Assembly: GCA_934630735.1 (NCBI GenBank)
Contig: CAKTWK010000001.1
Span: 73,755-137,754 of the forward strand
From: an uncultured Collinsella sp.
GTDB lineage: Bacteria > Actinomycetota > Coriobacteriia > Coriobacteriales > Coriobacteriaceae
DNA: 64,000 bases
Direction: 5' to 3'
Within the stretch, counting starts at the first letter, position 1, and the number at the start of each line of letters is the position of its first letter. Below the pieces are notes generated by a model, which saw only the letters and a program-made list of their open reading frames with translations, did no database searches and was not told where the DNA came from. The translations under genes were made by a program, and so were the position numbers. Shown one piece after another: positions 9,563 to 19,749 of this stretch.

Positions 9563-10012
9563 TTAGATGAGAGGGGTTTCCTCACCTGCAGGTTCAGGGT
9601 CGCTCCACATAAAACCATCGCCGGCACCCATGCCCTCATACAGCACATATGCCGAAAAGCCGCTCTCGAGCGTGGTTTCGAAGAAGCTCACGAGCAGGGC
9701 GTCGTGATAGCCGCCGTCAATCTCGACGCAGCCGGTATAGCCGATGGCATAGCGGGCGATACGGCCCAGGCCCTCATCCTTAAGGCCCATCTTGTGCTCG
9801 GAGATAAAGTTGGTGGCAGCCTCCAGGCACGCCTCTTCGCCGTCCTCGTCGAGTGCCGCCAGATAGCGGTTGGAAGCAGCGTCCTCGATCGCCACAACTA
9901 CGCCCGGATTCTCGCCGGCGGCAAGGTCGTCCAAGAACGCACCAATCAGGTCACACACCATGGCGTCGAGCTCGGCGGAGACGTTACCGGCGTCCTGCAT
10001 ATCCTGTGCCAT
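9563..10012 (-). CDS. Conserved hypothetical protein
   Basis: 149-aa acidic soluble protein (MAQDMQDAGNVSAELDAMVCDL...). I do not recognise a domain. The pattern of alternating helices and short strands around GVVVAIEDAASNRYLAALDEDG and YDALLVSFFETTLESG-type segments looks like a single globular alpha/beta domain, with a Pro/Glu tail. GGAAGG precedes the ATG at 10012 at good spacing. It follows a small membrane protein gene by 30 bp and probably shares a transcript with it and the bifunctional nuclease gene. Confidence 0.7.
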   Translation of the reverse strand: MAQDMQDAGNVSAELDAMVCDLIGAFLDDLAAGENPGVVVAIEDAASNRYLAALDEDGEEACLEAATNFISEHKMGLKDEGLGRIARYAIGYTGCVEIDGGYHDALLVSFFETTLESGFSAYVLYEGMGAGDGFMWSDPEPAGEETPLI

Positions 10013-10042
10013 CTCTAGACCTTCCCATCGAATCCGGCGTCG

Positions 10043-10399
10043 TTACAGTTCTTGTGCCTCGGCAGCGATCTTGGCGGCGGCGTCGCGGGCGCGCACCATA
10101 TCCATCGCGCGCTTGTCGAGCACCTTGATCTGGTTGGTCAGCATTACTGCATCGACCACACCCCAGATTACCAAGCCTGTTGAAATCGAAAACCCAAGCG
10201 CACCAACTGTACCACGAAGACGAGAACAGATTACCGCGACAAGGGCGGAGATGATAACCATCTTGATATAGGAGCCGCGGCGCTCGCGAAGCGTGCGGGC
10301 CTGCGTCACATAGGCGATGCGAGCCGCCTCGGATGCCTCCGAGCGCATCTGGGCTTCACGCGCGATGGCGGCCGCTTCAGCCGATACGCGGGTACCCAT
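10043..10399 (-). CDS. Small membrane protein
   Basis: 118-aa protein with an Ala/Arg-rich amphipathic N-terminus, two hydrophobic helices (MVIISALVAVICS and GFSISTGLVIWGVVDAVML) and a C-terminal helix (IKVLDKRAMDMVRARDAAAKIAAEA) that could form a coiled coil. The start at 10399 has GGAGAGG six bases upstream. The alternative ATG at 10429 abuts the stop codon of the preceding gene and lacks such a site. The function is unknown. Confidence 0.7.
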   Translation of the reverse strand: MGTRVSAEAAAIAREAQMRSEASEAARIAYVTQARTLRERRGSYIKMVIISALVAVICSRLRGTVGALGFSISTGLVIWGVVDAVMLTNQIKVLDKRAMDMVRARDAAAKIAAEAQEL

Positions 10400-10429
10400 C
10401 AGCGACCTCTCCGCTCGCGTACCAGACAT

Positions 10430-10930
10430 TTAGAAATCATCGGGGGAGAGCGTATGGACGAACTCGTCGAACTTCTCGAACTCTTGCTCGTCGTCAACTT
10501 CCTCGGCATGGGCAGAAACGGTACCCAGGCGATTCATGATGTCGTCCTCCACAAACATGGGGGCATTACTGCGCACGGCAAGGGCAATGGCGTCACTGGG
10601 GCGGGCGTCAACCTTGCGCTCGCCACCATCGACCAGCACGACAATCGTCGCATAGAACACCGGCGGCTCGGCGCGAACGATCTCGATGCGCTCGAGCTTG
10701 GCGCCCAGGGCATCGACGGTGTCAAGCAGCAGGTCATGCGTTATCGGGCGCTCGGCGCGACCGTTATCGATGCCACGGCTAATGGCCGCGGCCTCAAACG
10801 AGCCGGTCTGAATGGAAAGCGAACGCAGGGGTGCCGTCGAATCCGACTTGCCGCAGCGCTCGCGAAGCACGATAAGCGATGGCACGGGACCGGCGGCCAT
10901 GACGATGGTCTCTATGTCGACACGAACCAT
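10430..10930 (-). CDS. Bifunctional nuclease family protein (DUF151)
   Basis: 166-aa protein of the BFN/DUF151 family, described in plants and bacteria as having RNase and DNase activity. Diagnostic parts are PSLIVLRE, the region around DLLLDTVDALGAKLERIEIV, and RKVDARPSDAIALAVRSNAPMFVED. The C-terminus is an acidic tail (EEVDDEQEFEKFDEF). The start at 10930 follows GGAGGTGTTCC and fits the family; the longer frame to 10978 does not. It is the first gene of a likely three-gene transcript with the two small genes downstream. Confidence 0.85.
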   Translation of the reverse strand: MVRVDIETIVMAAGPVPSLIVLRERCGKSDSTAPLRSLSIQTGSFEAAAISRGIDNGRAERPITHDLLLDTVDALGAKLERIEIVRAEPPVFYATIVVLVDGGERKVDARPSDAIALAVRSNAPMFVEDDIMNRLGTVSAHAEEVDDEQEFEKFDEFVHTLSPDDF

Positions 10931-11069
10931 GGAACACCTCCGGTACATAGCGGTTAACACACGGCAGGGTCGCCGCATTGAATAGCTATACTACCCAATC
11001 TTTCGCCCAGCACACAAAATCAAAGTAGTTAATTTGGGACGGGGCTATTTTGACTACTTTGTTGGATAA

Positions 11070-11102
11070 GAAAAAAGCCCCGAGGCAATGCCCCAGGGCT
11101 CT
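11070..11102 (-). terminator. Terminator of the tRNA-Ala/tRNA-Ile transcript
   Basis: On the minus strand, AGCCCTGGGGC/CCTCGGGGCT with loop ATTG, followed by TTTTTCTT. Confidence 0.85.
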
Positions 11103-11113
11103 TAACGTTTTGA

Positions 11114-11190
11114 TGGTGGACCTGACAAGATTCGAACTTGTGACCTCCCGGTTATCAGCCGGACGCTCTAACCAACTGAGCTACAGGTCC
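11114..11190 (-). tRNA. tRNA-Ile (anticodon GAT), copy 1
   Basis: 77 nt with CCA. Acceptor GGACCTG/CAGGTCC; anticodon loop in CCGGCTGATAACCGG gives GAT. Identical to the copy at 11338-11414. Confidence 0.95.
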
Positions 11191-11194
11191 ATCA

Positions 11195-11270
11195 TGGTGG
11201 AGGTTAGGGGGATCGAACCCCTGACCTCAGGCTTGCAAAGCCCGCGCTCTCCCAGCTGAGCTAAACCCCC
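11195..11270 (-). tRNA. tRNA-Ala (anticodon TGC)
   Basis: 76 nt with CCA. Acceptor GGGGGTT/AACCTCC; anticodon loop in GGGCTTTGCAAGCC gives TGC. It is 4 bp upstream of tRNA-Ile copy 1 on the minus strand. Confidence 0.95.
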
Positions 11271-11281
11271 ACGGAGAAAGT

Positions 11282-11326
11282 AATAAACACCCCAGCGGCG
11301 ACTCGGCTCTCGCTGGGGTGTTTATT
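11282..11326. terminator. Bidirectional hairpin between the tRNAs
   Basis: Perfect 16-bp stem (AATAAACACCCCAGCG and its complement) with a 13-nt loop. It separates the upstream tRNA-Ile from the tRNA-Ala/Ile pair, so the two tRNA-Ile copies probably belong to different transcripts. Confidence 0.75.
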
Positions 11327-11337
11327 GCGAAAGAAAG

Positions 11338-11414
11338 TGGTGGACCTGACAAGATTCGAACTTGTGACCTCCCGGTTATCAGCCGGACGCTCTAACCAAC
11401 TGAGCTACAGGTCC
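11338..11414 (-). tRNA. tRNA-Ile (anticodon GAT), copy 2
   Basis: Identical over all 77 nt to 11114-11190, which indicates a recent duplication or gene conversion. Confidence 0.95.
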
Positions 11415-11483
11415 ATCGCGCAAGGGATATATTAGACGAGTCGTTACGCGCGCGTCAACAACTTTTTTGAAAAACTTTGGAGG

Positions 11484-11619
11484 GTGCCCGCCGAGTGGGC
11501 GAGATGGGTTAGGTTTGCTGCTCGGACAATCCTGCGCAAGACGAAGGCCACATTAAGTGGCCTTCTTTGCGTGCGGAACTCGCGACAAACCTAACCCATC
11601 TCGCCCACTCGGCGGGCAC
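11484..11619. repeat. 136-bp palindrome downstream of gyrA
   Basis: Perfect 33-bp arms at 11484-11516 and 11587-11619 (starting GTGCCCGCCGAGTGGGC) enclose a second hairpin with stem GAAGGCCAC/GTGGCCTTC. Weaker pairing continues outward (TTTGGAGGG against the complement of GGGAGTCCAAGG). Not part of any gene; see findings. Confidence 0.95.
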
Positions 11620-11636
11620 GGGAGTCCAAGGTTGTC

Positions 11637-11669
11637 AAAAAAGCGGTCGGCGCGCAGTGCGCCGACCGC
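11637..11669 (-). terminator. Terminator after gyrA
   Basis: On the minus strand, GCGGTCGGCGC/GCGCCGACCGC is followed by TTTTTTG. Confidence 0.85.
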
Positions 11670-11709
11670 CGATATATGGGGTCTGATTTTTTCTACCAAC
11701 CGGTTCCTC

Positions 11710-14451
11710 TTACTCGTCGAGGAGATCCTCTGGCATGTCGTTGCCGTCGCCTAGGTCGACTGGGGCCTCTTCGGCATCGGCTGCGGCCTCGGCACCTTCG
11801 CCTTCGGGCTTCTCCTTGGCGGCTGTCATGCGGGCCACGGCGCATACGCGGTCGTTATCGTCGACGGTCATCATCTTGACGCCCTGGGTGGCGCGACCGG
11901 TTTGGCTGATCTCGTCGGTCTTGACGCGAATGACCGTCGCGCCCTCCGTCACGATGAACAGCTCATGCTGCGGGCCCACCGTCTTCATGGCTGCGAGGTT
12001 ACCCTTGCGCTCGGTCATCTGGATGGTGTAGACGCCCTGACCGCCGCGGTTCTGCTCCGGGTAGTCCGCAACCGGCGTGCGCTTGCCGTAGCCGCGCTCG
12101 GTGATGACGAACAGGTCGCCATTGCCGTTGGTGACTTCCATGCCCAGAACGCTCACGCCTTCCTTCATGCCAATGCCGCGAACGCCGCTGGTATCGCGAC
12201 CGGTGGCGCGCACCTGGTCCTCGGGGAACATAATCGCCTTGCCCGCGGTGGTTGCCATGATGATCTTGTCGCCCTCGCGCACGCGACGTACAGCGAGCAG
12301 TGCGTCGTCGTCCCTCAGGTTGATGGCGATCAGGCCGTCGCGGCGGCTACGGTCGTAGGCGCTCATCACGGTCTTCTTGACCATGCCGCTCTTGGTGGCA
12401 AACATCAGGTACTCGTCGGCGGGGAACTCGCGGCAGCTGATGACGCTCGCGATCTTCTCGCCCTCTTCGAAAGGCAGCAGGTTGACGATCGCGGTGCCGC
12501 GGGCCTGGCGCGTGCCAACCGGCAGCTCGTGCACCTTCAGGCGATAGACCTTGCCCTTGCTCGAGAAGAACAGCACGTACTCGTGCGTGGATGCGATAAA
12601 CATCTCGTCGATGACATCGTCCTCTTTGAGGTTGACGCCCGACACGCCCTTGCCGCCGCGCTTTTGGGCGCGGTAGGCGGCCACCGGGATGCGCTTGACG
12701 TAGCCGGTGTGGGTGATGGTCACGACCATGTCCTCGTCGGCAATCAGGTCTTCGACGTCCAGGTCCTTCTCGACATGGCTGATCTCGGTGCGGCGCTTGT
12801 CGCCGAACTTCTTGGAGATCTCGCGCATCTCTTCCTTGATGACGCCCAGGATTTTCTCCTCGTGCGCCAACAGGTCCTCGTAGTAGGCGATGGCGCGGCG
12901 CAAGCCGTCCAGCTCTTCCTGAATCTTGTCGCGCTCCAGGCCGGTCAGGCGGCGCAGCTTCATCTCGAGGATGGCCGTGGTCTGCTCGGGCGTAAAGCCA
13001 AAACGCTCGATCAGGCGACCGCTGGCCTCAGAGTCGGTCTGCGAGGAGCGGATGATGCTGATGACCTCGTCGATATGGTCGAGAGCCATCAGGTAGCCCT
13101 CGAGGATATGCGCACGCGCCTGGGCCTTCTTAAGGTCAAAGCGGGTGCGGCGGGTGACGACGTCGACCTGGTGGTCGATGTAGTGCTGCAGCATCTCGCG
13201 CAGGCTCAGGCATTTGGGAACGCCGTTGACAAGCGCCAGGTTGTTGGCGCCGAAGGTCGTCTGCAGCGAGGTGTACTTGTACAGGTTGTTGAGCACGACC
13301 TGCGGGATAACGCCCTTCTTGAGCTCGATGACCAGACGGATACCCTTCTGGTTGGACTCATCGCGCATATCCGAGATACCCTCGATGCGCTTGTCGTTGA
13401 CGAGTTGGGCGATCTTCTCCTGCAGGGTGCCCTTGTTGACCATGTAGGGAATCTCGGTAAAGACCAGGCGGCTACGGCCGGTCTTGGTGGACTCCACATG
13501 AGCCTTGGCGCGCACGGTGATGGAGCCGCGACCGGTCTCGTAGCTCTGCTTAATGCCGGCACTGCCCATGATGATGGCACCGGTGGGGAAGTCCGGACCG
13601 GGCATGATCTGCATGAGCTCATCGACGGTGGCGTCGGGGTTGTCGATCAGGTAGCACGTGGCCTCGATCGCCTCGGTGAGGTTGTGCGGGGCGATGTTGG
13701 TGGCCATGCCGACGGCGATGCCCTGGCTGCCGTTGACCAGCAGGTTGGGGAAACGCGCGGGCAGTGCCTGAGGCTCGGCGAGCGACTCGTCGTAGTTGGG
13801 CTGCCAGTCGACGGTGTCCTTCTGCAGGTCACGCAGGAGCTCCATGGCGGGCTTTGCCAGGCGGCTCTCGGTGTAACGCATGGCGGCGGCGCCGTCGCCG
13901 TCGATGTTGCCGAAGTTGCCGTGACCGTCGATGAGCGGCGTGCGCATGGAGAACCACTGCGCCAGGCGGACCATGGCCTCATAGACCGCGAAGTCACCGT
14001 GCGGATGGTACTTACCGATAACTTCGCCGACCGTCCAAGCGGACTTCTTGTGCGGACGATTGGGGTAGATGCCGCTCTCGTTCATCGCGTACAGAATGCG
14101 GCGGTGAACCGGCTTTAAGCCGTCGCGCACGTCCGGCAGGGCGCGCGCCGTGATGACCGACATCGAATACTCGATGAACGACTGCTTCATCTCACGGCCG
14201 AACTCCGAAATCTGGAGCTGGCCGCCGTTTATATCCTCGCCGGCAGAGGCACCACGGTCGACTTCGCCAAAGCTCTCCTCGAGCTCACCGTCGTCGTCTT
14301 CTTCCTCATCATCATCGGCATCGGGGTTATAGGCATCCGGATCGCCGTCCTCGCCCTGCTCAGCGCGGGCAAGCAGGCGCTTCAGATCATCGGGCATACC
14401 AGCGTCGCCGGCCTCGTCCATACCCTCGTTGTTGTTGATATCGTCTGCCAC
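11710..14451 (-). CDS. gyrA: DNA gyrase subunit A
   Basis: 913-aa breakage-reunion subunit of DNA gyrase, which introduces negative supercoils. The catalytic tyrosine is Tyr193 ([10 protein letters not shown]). The C-terminal DNA-wrapping domain contains the GyrA box QKRGGKG. The first 75 or so residues form an unusual acidic extension ([18 protein letters not shown]) before the normal start of the domain ([20 protein letters not shown]). The protein begins at a GTG preceded by GAGGAGGTAAC. In the quinolone-resistance region the sequence reads [12 protein letters not shown]: Phe154 stands where E. coli has Ser83, and Glu158 where E. coli has Asp87. It lies 155 bp downstream of gyrB, separated by a hairpin element. 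Confidence 0.97.
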   Translation of the reverse strand: MADDINNNEGMDEAGDAGMPDDLKRLLARAEQGEDGDPDAYNPDADDDEEEDDDGELEESFGEVDRGASAGEDINGGQLQISEFGREMKQSFIEYSMSVITARALPDVRDGLKPVHRRILYAMNESGIYPNRPHKKSAWTVGEVIGKYHPHGDFAVYEAMVRLAQWFSMRTPLIDGHGNFGNIDGDGAAAMRYTESRLAKPAMELLRDLQKDTVDWQPNYDESLAEPQALPARFPNLLVNGSQGIAVGMATNIAPHNLTEAIEATCYLIDNPDATVDELMQIMPGPDFPTGAIIMGSAGIKQSYETGRGSITVRAKAHVESTKTGRSRLVFTEIPYMVNKGTLQEKIAQLVNDKRIEGISDMRDESNQKGIRLVIELKKGVIPQVVLNNLYKYTSLQTTFGANNLALVNGVPKCLSLREMLQHYIDHQVDVVTRRTRFDLKKAQARAHILEGYLMALDHIDEVISIIRSSQTDSEASGRLIERFGFTPEQTTAILEMKLRRLTGLERDKIQEELDGLRRAIAYYEDLLAHEEKILGVIKEEMREISKKFGDKRRTEISHVEKDLDVEDLIADEDMVVTITHTGYVKRIPVAAYRAQKRGGKGVSGVNLKEDDVIDEMFIASTHEYVLFFSSKGKVYRLKVHELPVGTRQARGTAIVNLLPFEEGEKIASVISCREFPADEYLMFATKSGMVKKTVMSAYDRSRRDGLIAINLRDDDALLAVRRVREGDKIIMATTAGKAIMFPEDQVRATGRDTSGVRGIGMKEGVSVLGMEVTNGNGDLFVITERGYGKRTPVADYPEQNRGGQGVYTIQMTERKGNLAAMKTVGPQHELFIVTEGATVIRVKTDEISQTGRATQGVKMMTVDDNDRVCAVARMTAAKEKPEGEGAEAAADAEEAPVDLGDGNDMPEDLLDE

Positions 14452-14499
14452 GTTACCTCCTCATGGTTTGCGTGGTCCATTAGTTCCCTACCACGGAGA

Positions 14500-14600
14500 C
14501 GGCTTTTCCAGGTGCCGCAGATTCGCTCGAAAGAGGAGGGAAGCGTACTTGGGTACGCGACCGACGATTGAGGGCGAAGGTGCGGTGGCTGGGAAAGCCG
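14500..14600. repeat. Nested palindrome between gyrB and gyrA
   Basis: Outer arms CGGCTTTTCCAGGTGCCGC (14500-14518) and GCGGTGGCTGGGAAAGCCG (14582-14600) pair imperfectly. Inside them are TTCGCTC/GAGGGCGAA and GCGTAC/GTACGC stems. No T-run follows, so it is not an ordinary terminator. Confidence 0.75.
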
Positions 14601-14606
14601 AACAGG

Positions 14607-16679
<2,073 letters not shown>

Positions 16680-16686
16680 TTATCGT

Positions 16687-16716
16687 AAAAAAATACCCTC
16701 GGGGACGAGGGTATTT
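16687..16716 (-). terminator. Terminator after the dnaA-dnaN-recF-DUF721 gene group
   Basis: On the minus strand, AAATACCCTCG/CGAGGGTATTT with a CCCC-type loop runs into a seven-T tract. Confidence 0.88.
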
Positions 16717-16742
16717 GGCTCTACAAGGCCACCAGATGCGAT

Positions 16743-17306
16743 TTAAGGCTCTTTTTTGTCCTGCACGCCCTTGGCCCACTCGGCACTGGCTCTCATGGCA
16801 TTCTCGAGGGCCTCGCGCAGTTTTTGGTCCTCGATGGGTGCCACTTGGCGCTCGATCTCGGCACGCTCGGCACCGCTTAGGTCGGCATGCGGGGCCGGCG
16901 GACGCTCGGCCACGGCCGGACGCAGGCGCTCTTTGGCAGCGGGCGGTGTGTGGCCGGGGGCGGTCGTCTTGAACACCAGGCCGTCTACGTGCGCGCCGGC
17001 GCGCTCCATGCGCGCGCGGATAATCTCGCGCAAAAGTGTCATCTCCTGCGTCCATGAGGGCGAATCGAGGTACACCAGCAGTTCGTTGGACTCGGGCAGA
17101 TAGCGCAGGCCCGTCACATGGCGTCCCTCGCGCGTGCCCGAGCACACCGCATTCCAGGCGCGATAGACCGCACGAGATTCCTCTGCAGCCTCCATCTGAG
17201 CGCGGCGCTCAGGTGTCGCGGACGCCAGGATGCGCTGACGCTCGGCATCCAAAAAGCCGCCAAAGGCCACCGTTCCGTTCTCGCGCTCGTAATTAGCACG
17301 TCTCAC
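16743..17306 (-). CDS. DUF721 / DciA-like protein
   Basis: 187-aa protein. Residues about 45-115 (YRAWNAVCSGTREGRHVTGLRYLPESNELLVYLDSPSWTQEMTLLREIIRARME) form the DUF721 domain. DciA proteins with this domain are the ancestral loaders or operators of DnaB in bacteria that lack DnaC or DnaI. A Pro/Ala-rich linker and a charged C-terminal helix follow. The start is a GTG overlapping the end of recF by 14 bp, implying translational coupling. Presence beside recF and with DnaB in the same window fits a role in helicase loading, which is inference from the family. Confidence 0.85.
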   Translation of the reverse strand: MRRANYERENGTVAFGGFLDAERQRILASATPERRAQMEAAEESRAVYRAWNAVCSGTREGRHVTGLRYLPESNELLVYLDSPSWTQEMTLLREIIRARMERAGAHVDGLVFKTTAPGHTPPAAKERLRPAVAERPPAPHADLSGAERAEIERQVAPIEDQKLREALENAMRASAEWAKGVQDKKEP

Positions 17307-18399
17307 CCATGCTCACCACCTTGGCTCGATCAAGCAGGTCATCGGTAAAATACCCCAGATTGGTGGTGGTTATGACCGTCTGGATATCATCACCGATCAG
17401 CTGCAGAAAAGCGCCTCGGCGCCCGGCGTCGAGCTCGCTCATCACGTCGTCCAAAAGCAGCAGCGGCGCGGTGCCCAGGATATCGCGCGCCACGGCCACT
17501 TCTGCCACCTTCCAGGCAAGCACCAGCGTTCGCTGCTGGCCCTGGCTGGCAAATGAACGGGCCGATCGACCCGCGACGGAAAACTCGATCTCGTCGCGAT
17601 GCGGGCCCACGAGCGTCACGCCGCGGCGGATCTCTTCGTCGGCGCGCTCATCGAGCGCCGAGAGCATGTGCTCATACGCCCAGCCCCTGAGCTCGTCGCG
17701 ATCCTCGGTGCGAGGCAGGTCGCCAAGCGTGGACACATAGGACACACCGGCGGGCTCGCCAGATGCCACGCGGCCATAGGCGTCGCGCACATGGCCCGAC
17801 AGCCGGTCGAGCAGGGCCAGACGATGCACGAGCAGGGCCGAACCGGCGCGGGCGATAGATTCGTTCCAGGCACCGAGCATCTCGCGGCAGCACCAGGTCT
17901 CCTTGAGCAAGGCATTGCGCTGGGTCACGCAGCGCCCGTAGGCACTAGCCAGATCGGCATAGCGCGCACTCAGCTGAACGCCAAAGTCATCAAGCGCGGT
18001 GCGGCGCACGCTGGCACCGCGCTTGACCATATCCAAGTGGTCCGGGCAAAACAGAACGCTCGGCAGCACCCCGCGCACGCCGGACGCAGCGCAGCGCTTG
18101 CCGTTGCGGCTAAACGAACGCTTGCCATCTTCCACGCTCAGACCCATGTCCAGCACGCGTCCATCACCTTCGAGCCTCAGCTCGACCTTGCATGAGCCCA
18201 CGCCGTCGTGCACGAGCTCGGTTGCGGTCGGATGCCTAAACGAGGCGCCACTCGTCAGCAGCTGCAGCGCCTCTATGAGGTTGGTCTTTCCCGCCGCATT
18301 GGGGCCTGCGAGCACCGTCACACCGTCGCTCAGGGCAAGGCGGTAACTGTCGAAGCTGCGATAGCGCGCAACGGAAAGATCACGTGCGAACATGGTCAT
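17293..18399 (-). CDS. recF: DNA replication and repair protein RecF
   Basis: 368-aa SMC-like ATPase that helps load RecA at gapped DNA. It has Walker A GPNAAGKTN (about residue 33), signature region FASQGQQRTLVLAWK and Walker B LLLLDDVMSELD. It begins 8 bp after dnaN, either MTMFARD at 18399 or MFARD at 18393. Gene order dnaN-recF is conserved. The protein is normal in length. Confidence 0.95.
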   Translation of the reverse strand: MTMFARDLSVARYRSFDSYRLALSDGVTVLAGPNAAGKTNLIEALQLLTSGASFRHPTATELVHDGVGSCKVELRLEGDGRVLDMGLSVEDGKRSFSRNGKRCAASGVRGVLPSVLFCPDHLDMVKRGASVRRTALDDFGVQLSARYADLASAYGRCVTQRNALLKETWCCREMLGAWNESIARAGSALLVHRLALLDRLSGHVRDAYGRVASGEPAGVSYVSTLGDLPRTEDRDELRGWAYEHMLSALDERADEEIRRGVTLVGPHRDEIEFSVAGRSARSFASQGQQRTLVLAWKVAEVAVARDILGTAPLLLLDDVMSELDAGRRGAFLQLIGDDIQTVITTTNLGYFTDDLLDRAKVVSMGETC

Positions 18400-18407
18400 G
18401 GGTAGTG

Positions 18408-19511
18408 CTAGATGCGTACCGGCATGACCAGGTACAGGTAGTTGATCTTGTCATAGGACTTGAAGATACCAGCCTGCGAATAGCTCTTGAGCTCCAGCGT
18501 GATCTCCTTCTCCTTGGACAGGGCATTGAGGCAGCCAAAGATGTAGTGGTAGTTGAAGGCGATGGTGCCCGACTCGCCCTCGGCCTCGACATCGATCGTC
18601 TCCTGCGCCAGATCCTGGTCGTTGGAAATGGAGGACAGGCCCATCTGGCCGTTCTCGACGTCAATCTCAAACTTGACGGCGGGGTTGGCGCTCGCGATAA
18701 CGGCCACACGCTTAAGGGCGGCGTTAAAGGCGGCCACGTCGATCTTGACGCTCGTCACGCACGAATCGGGGATGAGCTGCTTGTAATTGGGATATACGCC
18801 CTCGATGCGGCGCGACACGTAGGTGGTGTTGCCGGCCTCAAAGACAACCTGGGTGTCGGTGGCGCCGATCATGATGGTCGCCTGGCTGGCCATGATGTTC
18901 AGCGCGTCGTTAAAGGCGTCAGCCGGAACGTTGAGCTCAAAGGAGCCCTCGAGGGTCGAGGTCTCGACCTGCGTATCGCACACGGCCAGGCGGAAGGAGT
19001 CGGTCGCCACCAGGCGCACAGTGTTGTTCTCGACCTTCATGTGCACACCACCCAGGATGGGGCGGGCCTTGTCAGTCGAGGTTACGCGCCATACGCGGCT
19101 TACCATTTCGGACAGGATATCGGTCGGCAGCTCGACGGCGCTCTCGATGGCGTATGCCGGGAACTCGGGGAAGTCGTTGGCATCGAGCGTGTTGAGGCGG
19201 AAAGAGCTCTTCTCGCAGCCAATCAAAACCTGGCGCTCGGACAGCTCAAAGGTGACCGGGGCATCGGGAAGGGTCTTGGTGATGTTGGAGAGCATCTTGC
19301 AGGGAATCACCATCTCGCCTTCCTCTTCGACATGGGCCGCAATGCGGTGACGAATCGAGATGGTGTAGTTGGAGGTCTGGAATTCCAAGATGCCGTCTTG
19401 TGCCTTAACGAGCACGCCCGACAGAATGGGAAGGGTGGATGCCGAAGCGACGCCTTTCATAACGACGCCGATGGCTTGCGTAAGCGAGCTCTGGCTGACG
19501 GTGAACTTCAT
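18408..19511 (-). CDS. dnaN: DNA polymerase III sliding clamp (beta subunit)
   Basis: 367-aa ring-forming processivity factor with three topologically equal domains. It begins MKFTVSQSSLTQAIGVVMKGV and ends with the clamp C-terminus YLVMPVRI. AAAGG precedes the ATG. It is followed within 8 bp by recF, and its upstream 238 bp contain DnaA-box-like sites. Confidence 0.97.
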   Translation of the reverse strand: MKFTVSQSSLTQAIGVVMKGVASASTLPILSGVLVKAQDGILEFQTSNYTISIRHRIAAHVEEEGEMVIPCKMLSNITKTLPDAPVTFELSERQVLIGCEKSSFRLNTLDANDFPEFPAYAIESAVELPTDILSEMVSRVWRVTSTDKARPILGGVHMKVENNTVRLVATDSFRLAVCDTQVETSTLEGSFELNVPADAFNDALNIMASQATIMIGATDTQVVFEAGNTTYVSRRIEGVYPNYKQLIPDSCVTSVKIDVAAFNAALKRVAVIASANPAVKFEIDVENGQMGLSSISNDQDLAQETIDVEAEGESGTIAFNYHYIFGCLNALSKEKEITLELKSYSQAGIFKSYDKINYLYLVMPVRI

Positions 19512-19643
19512 CTTTTAATACCTTTCTATAGATATAAATATCTTAATAATAGTAATAGTACTGACGAAACTGTTGATTACTCCTAAAAGTGCAGGTCAGC
19601 CCTAAAAAGAGAATCGACAGGAACCTGTGTGCAACCGGGTGTG

Positions 19644-19734
19644 TTTTCCACGTTCAAAACCTGCGCAAAACTTTTCACCACCGCGGCTCGAGTTTTCGAC
19701 ACCTTATAACCGCCGTTTCGACAAGTTTTCAACA
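19644..19734. promoter_or_regulatory. Cluster of variant DnaA boxes in the dnaA-dnaN spacer
   Basis: One perfect TTTTCAACA (19726-19734) plus single-mismatch relatives: TTTTCGACA (19693-19701) and, less close, GTTTCGACA (19715-19723), TTTTCACCA (19672-19680) and TTTTCCACG (19644-19652). All have the same orientation. The canonical TTATCCACA is absent. Confidence 0.7.
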
Positions 19735-19749
19735 GGTGTGTCCATTTAC

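Noticed and set aside
11023-11061. AAAGTAGT...ACTACTTT inverted repeat upstream of the tRNA terminator
   Set aside because: Only 8 bp of stem with a long loop in AT-rich sequence; it could be chance.
11902-14118. 738-aa open frame antisense to gyrA
   Set aside because: It is a mirror frame of gyrA, with His/Asp/Val-rich low-information sequence and no ribosome binding site.
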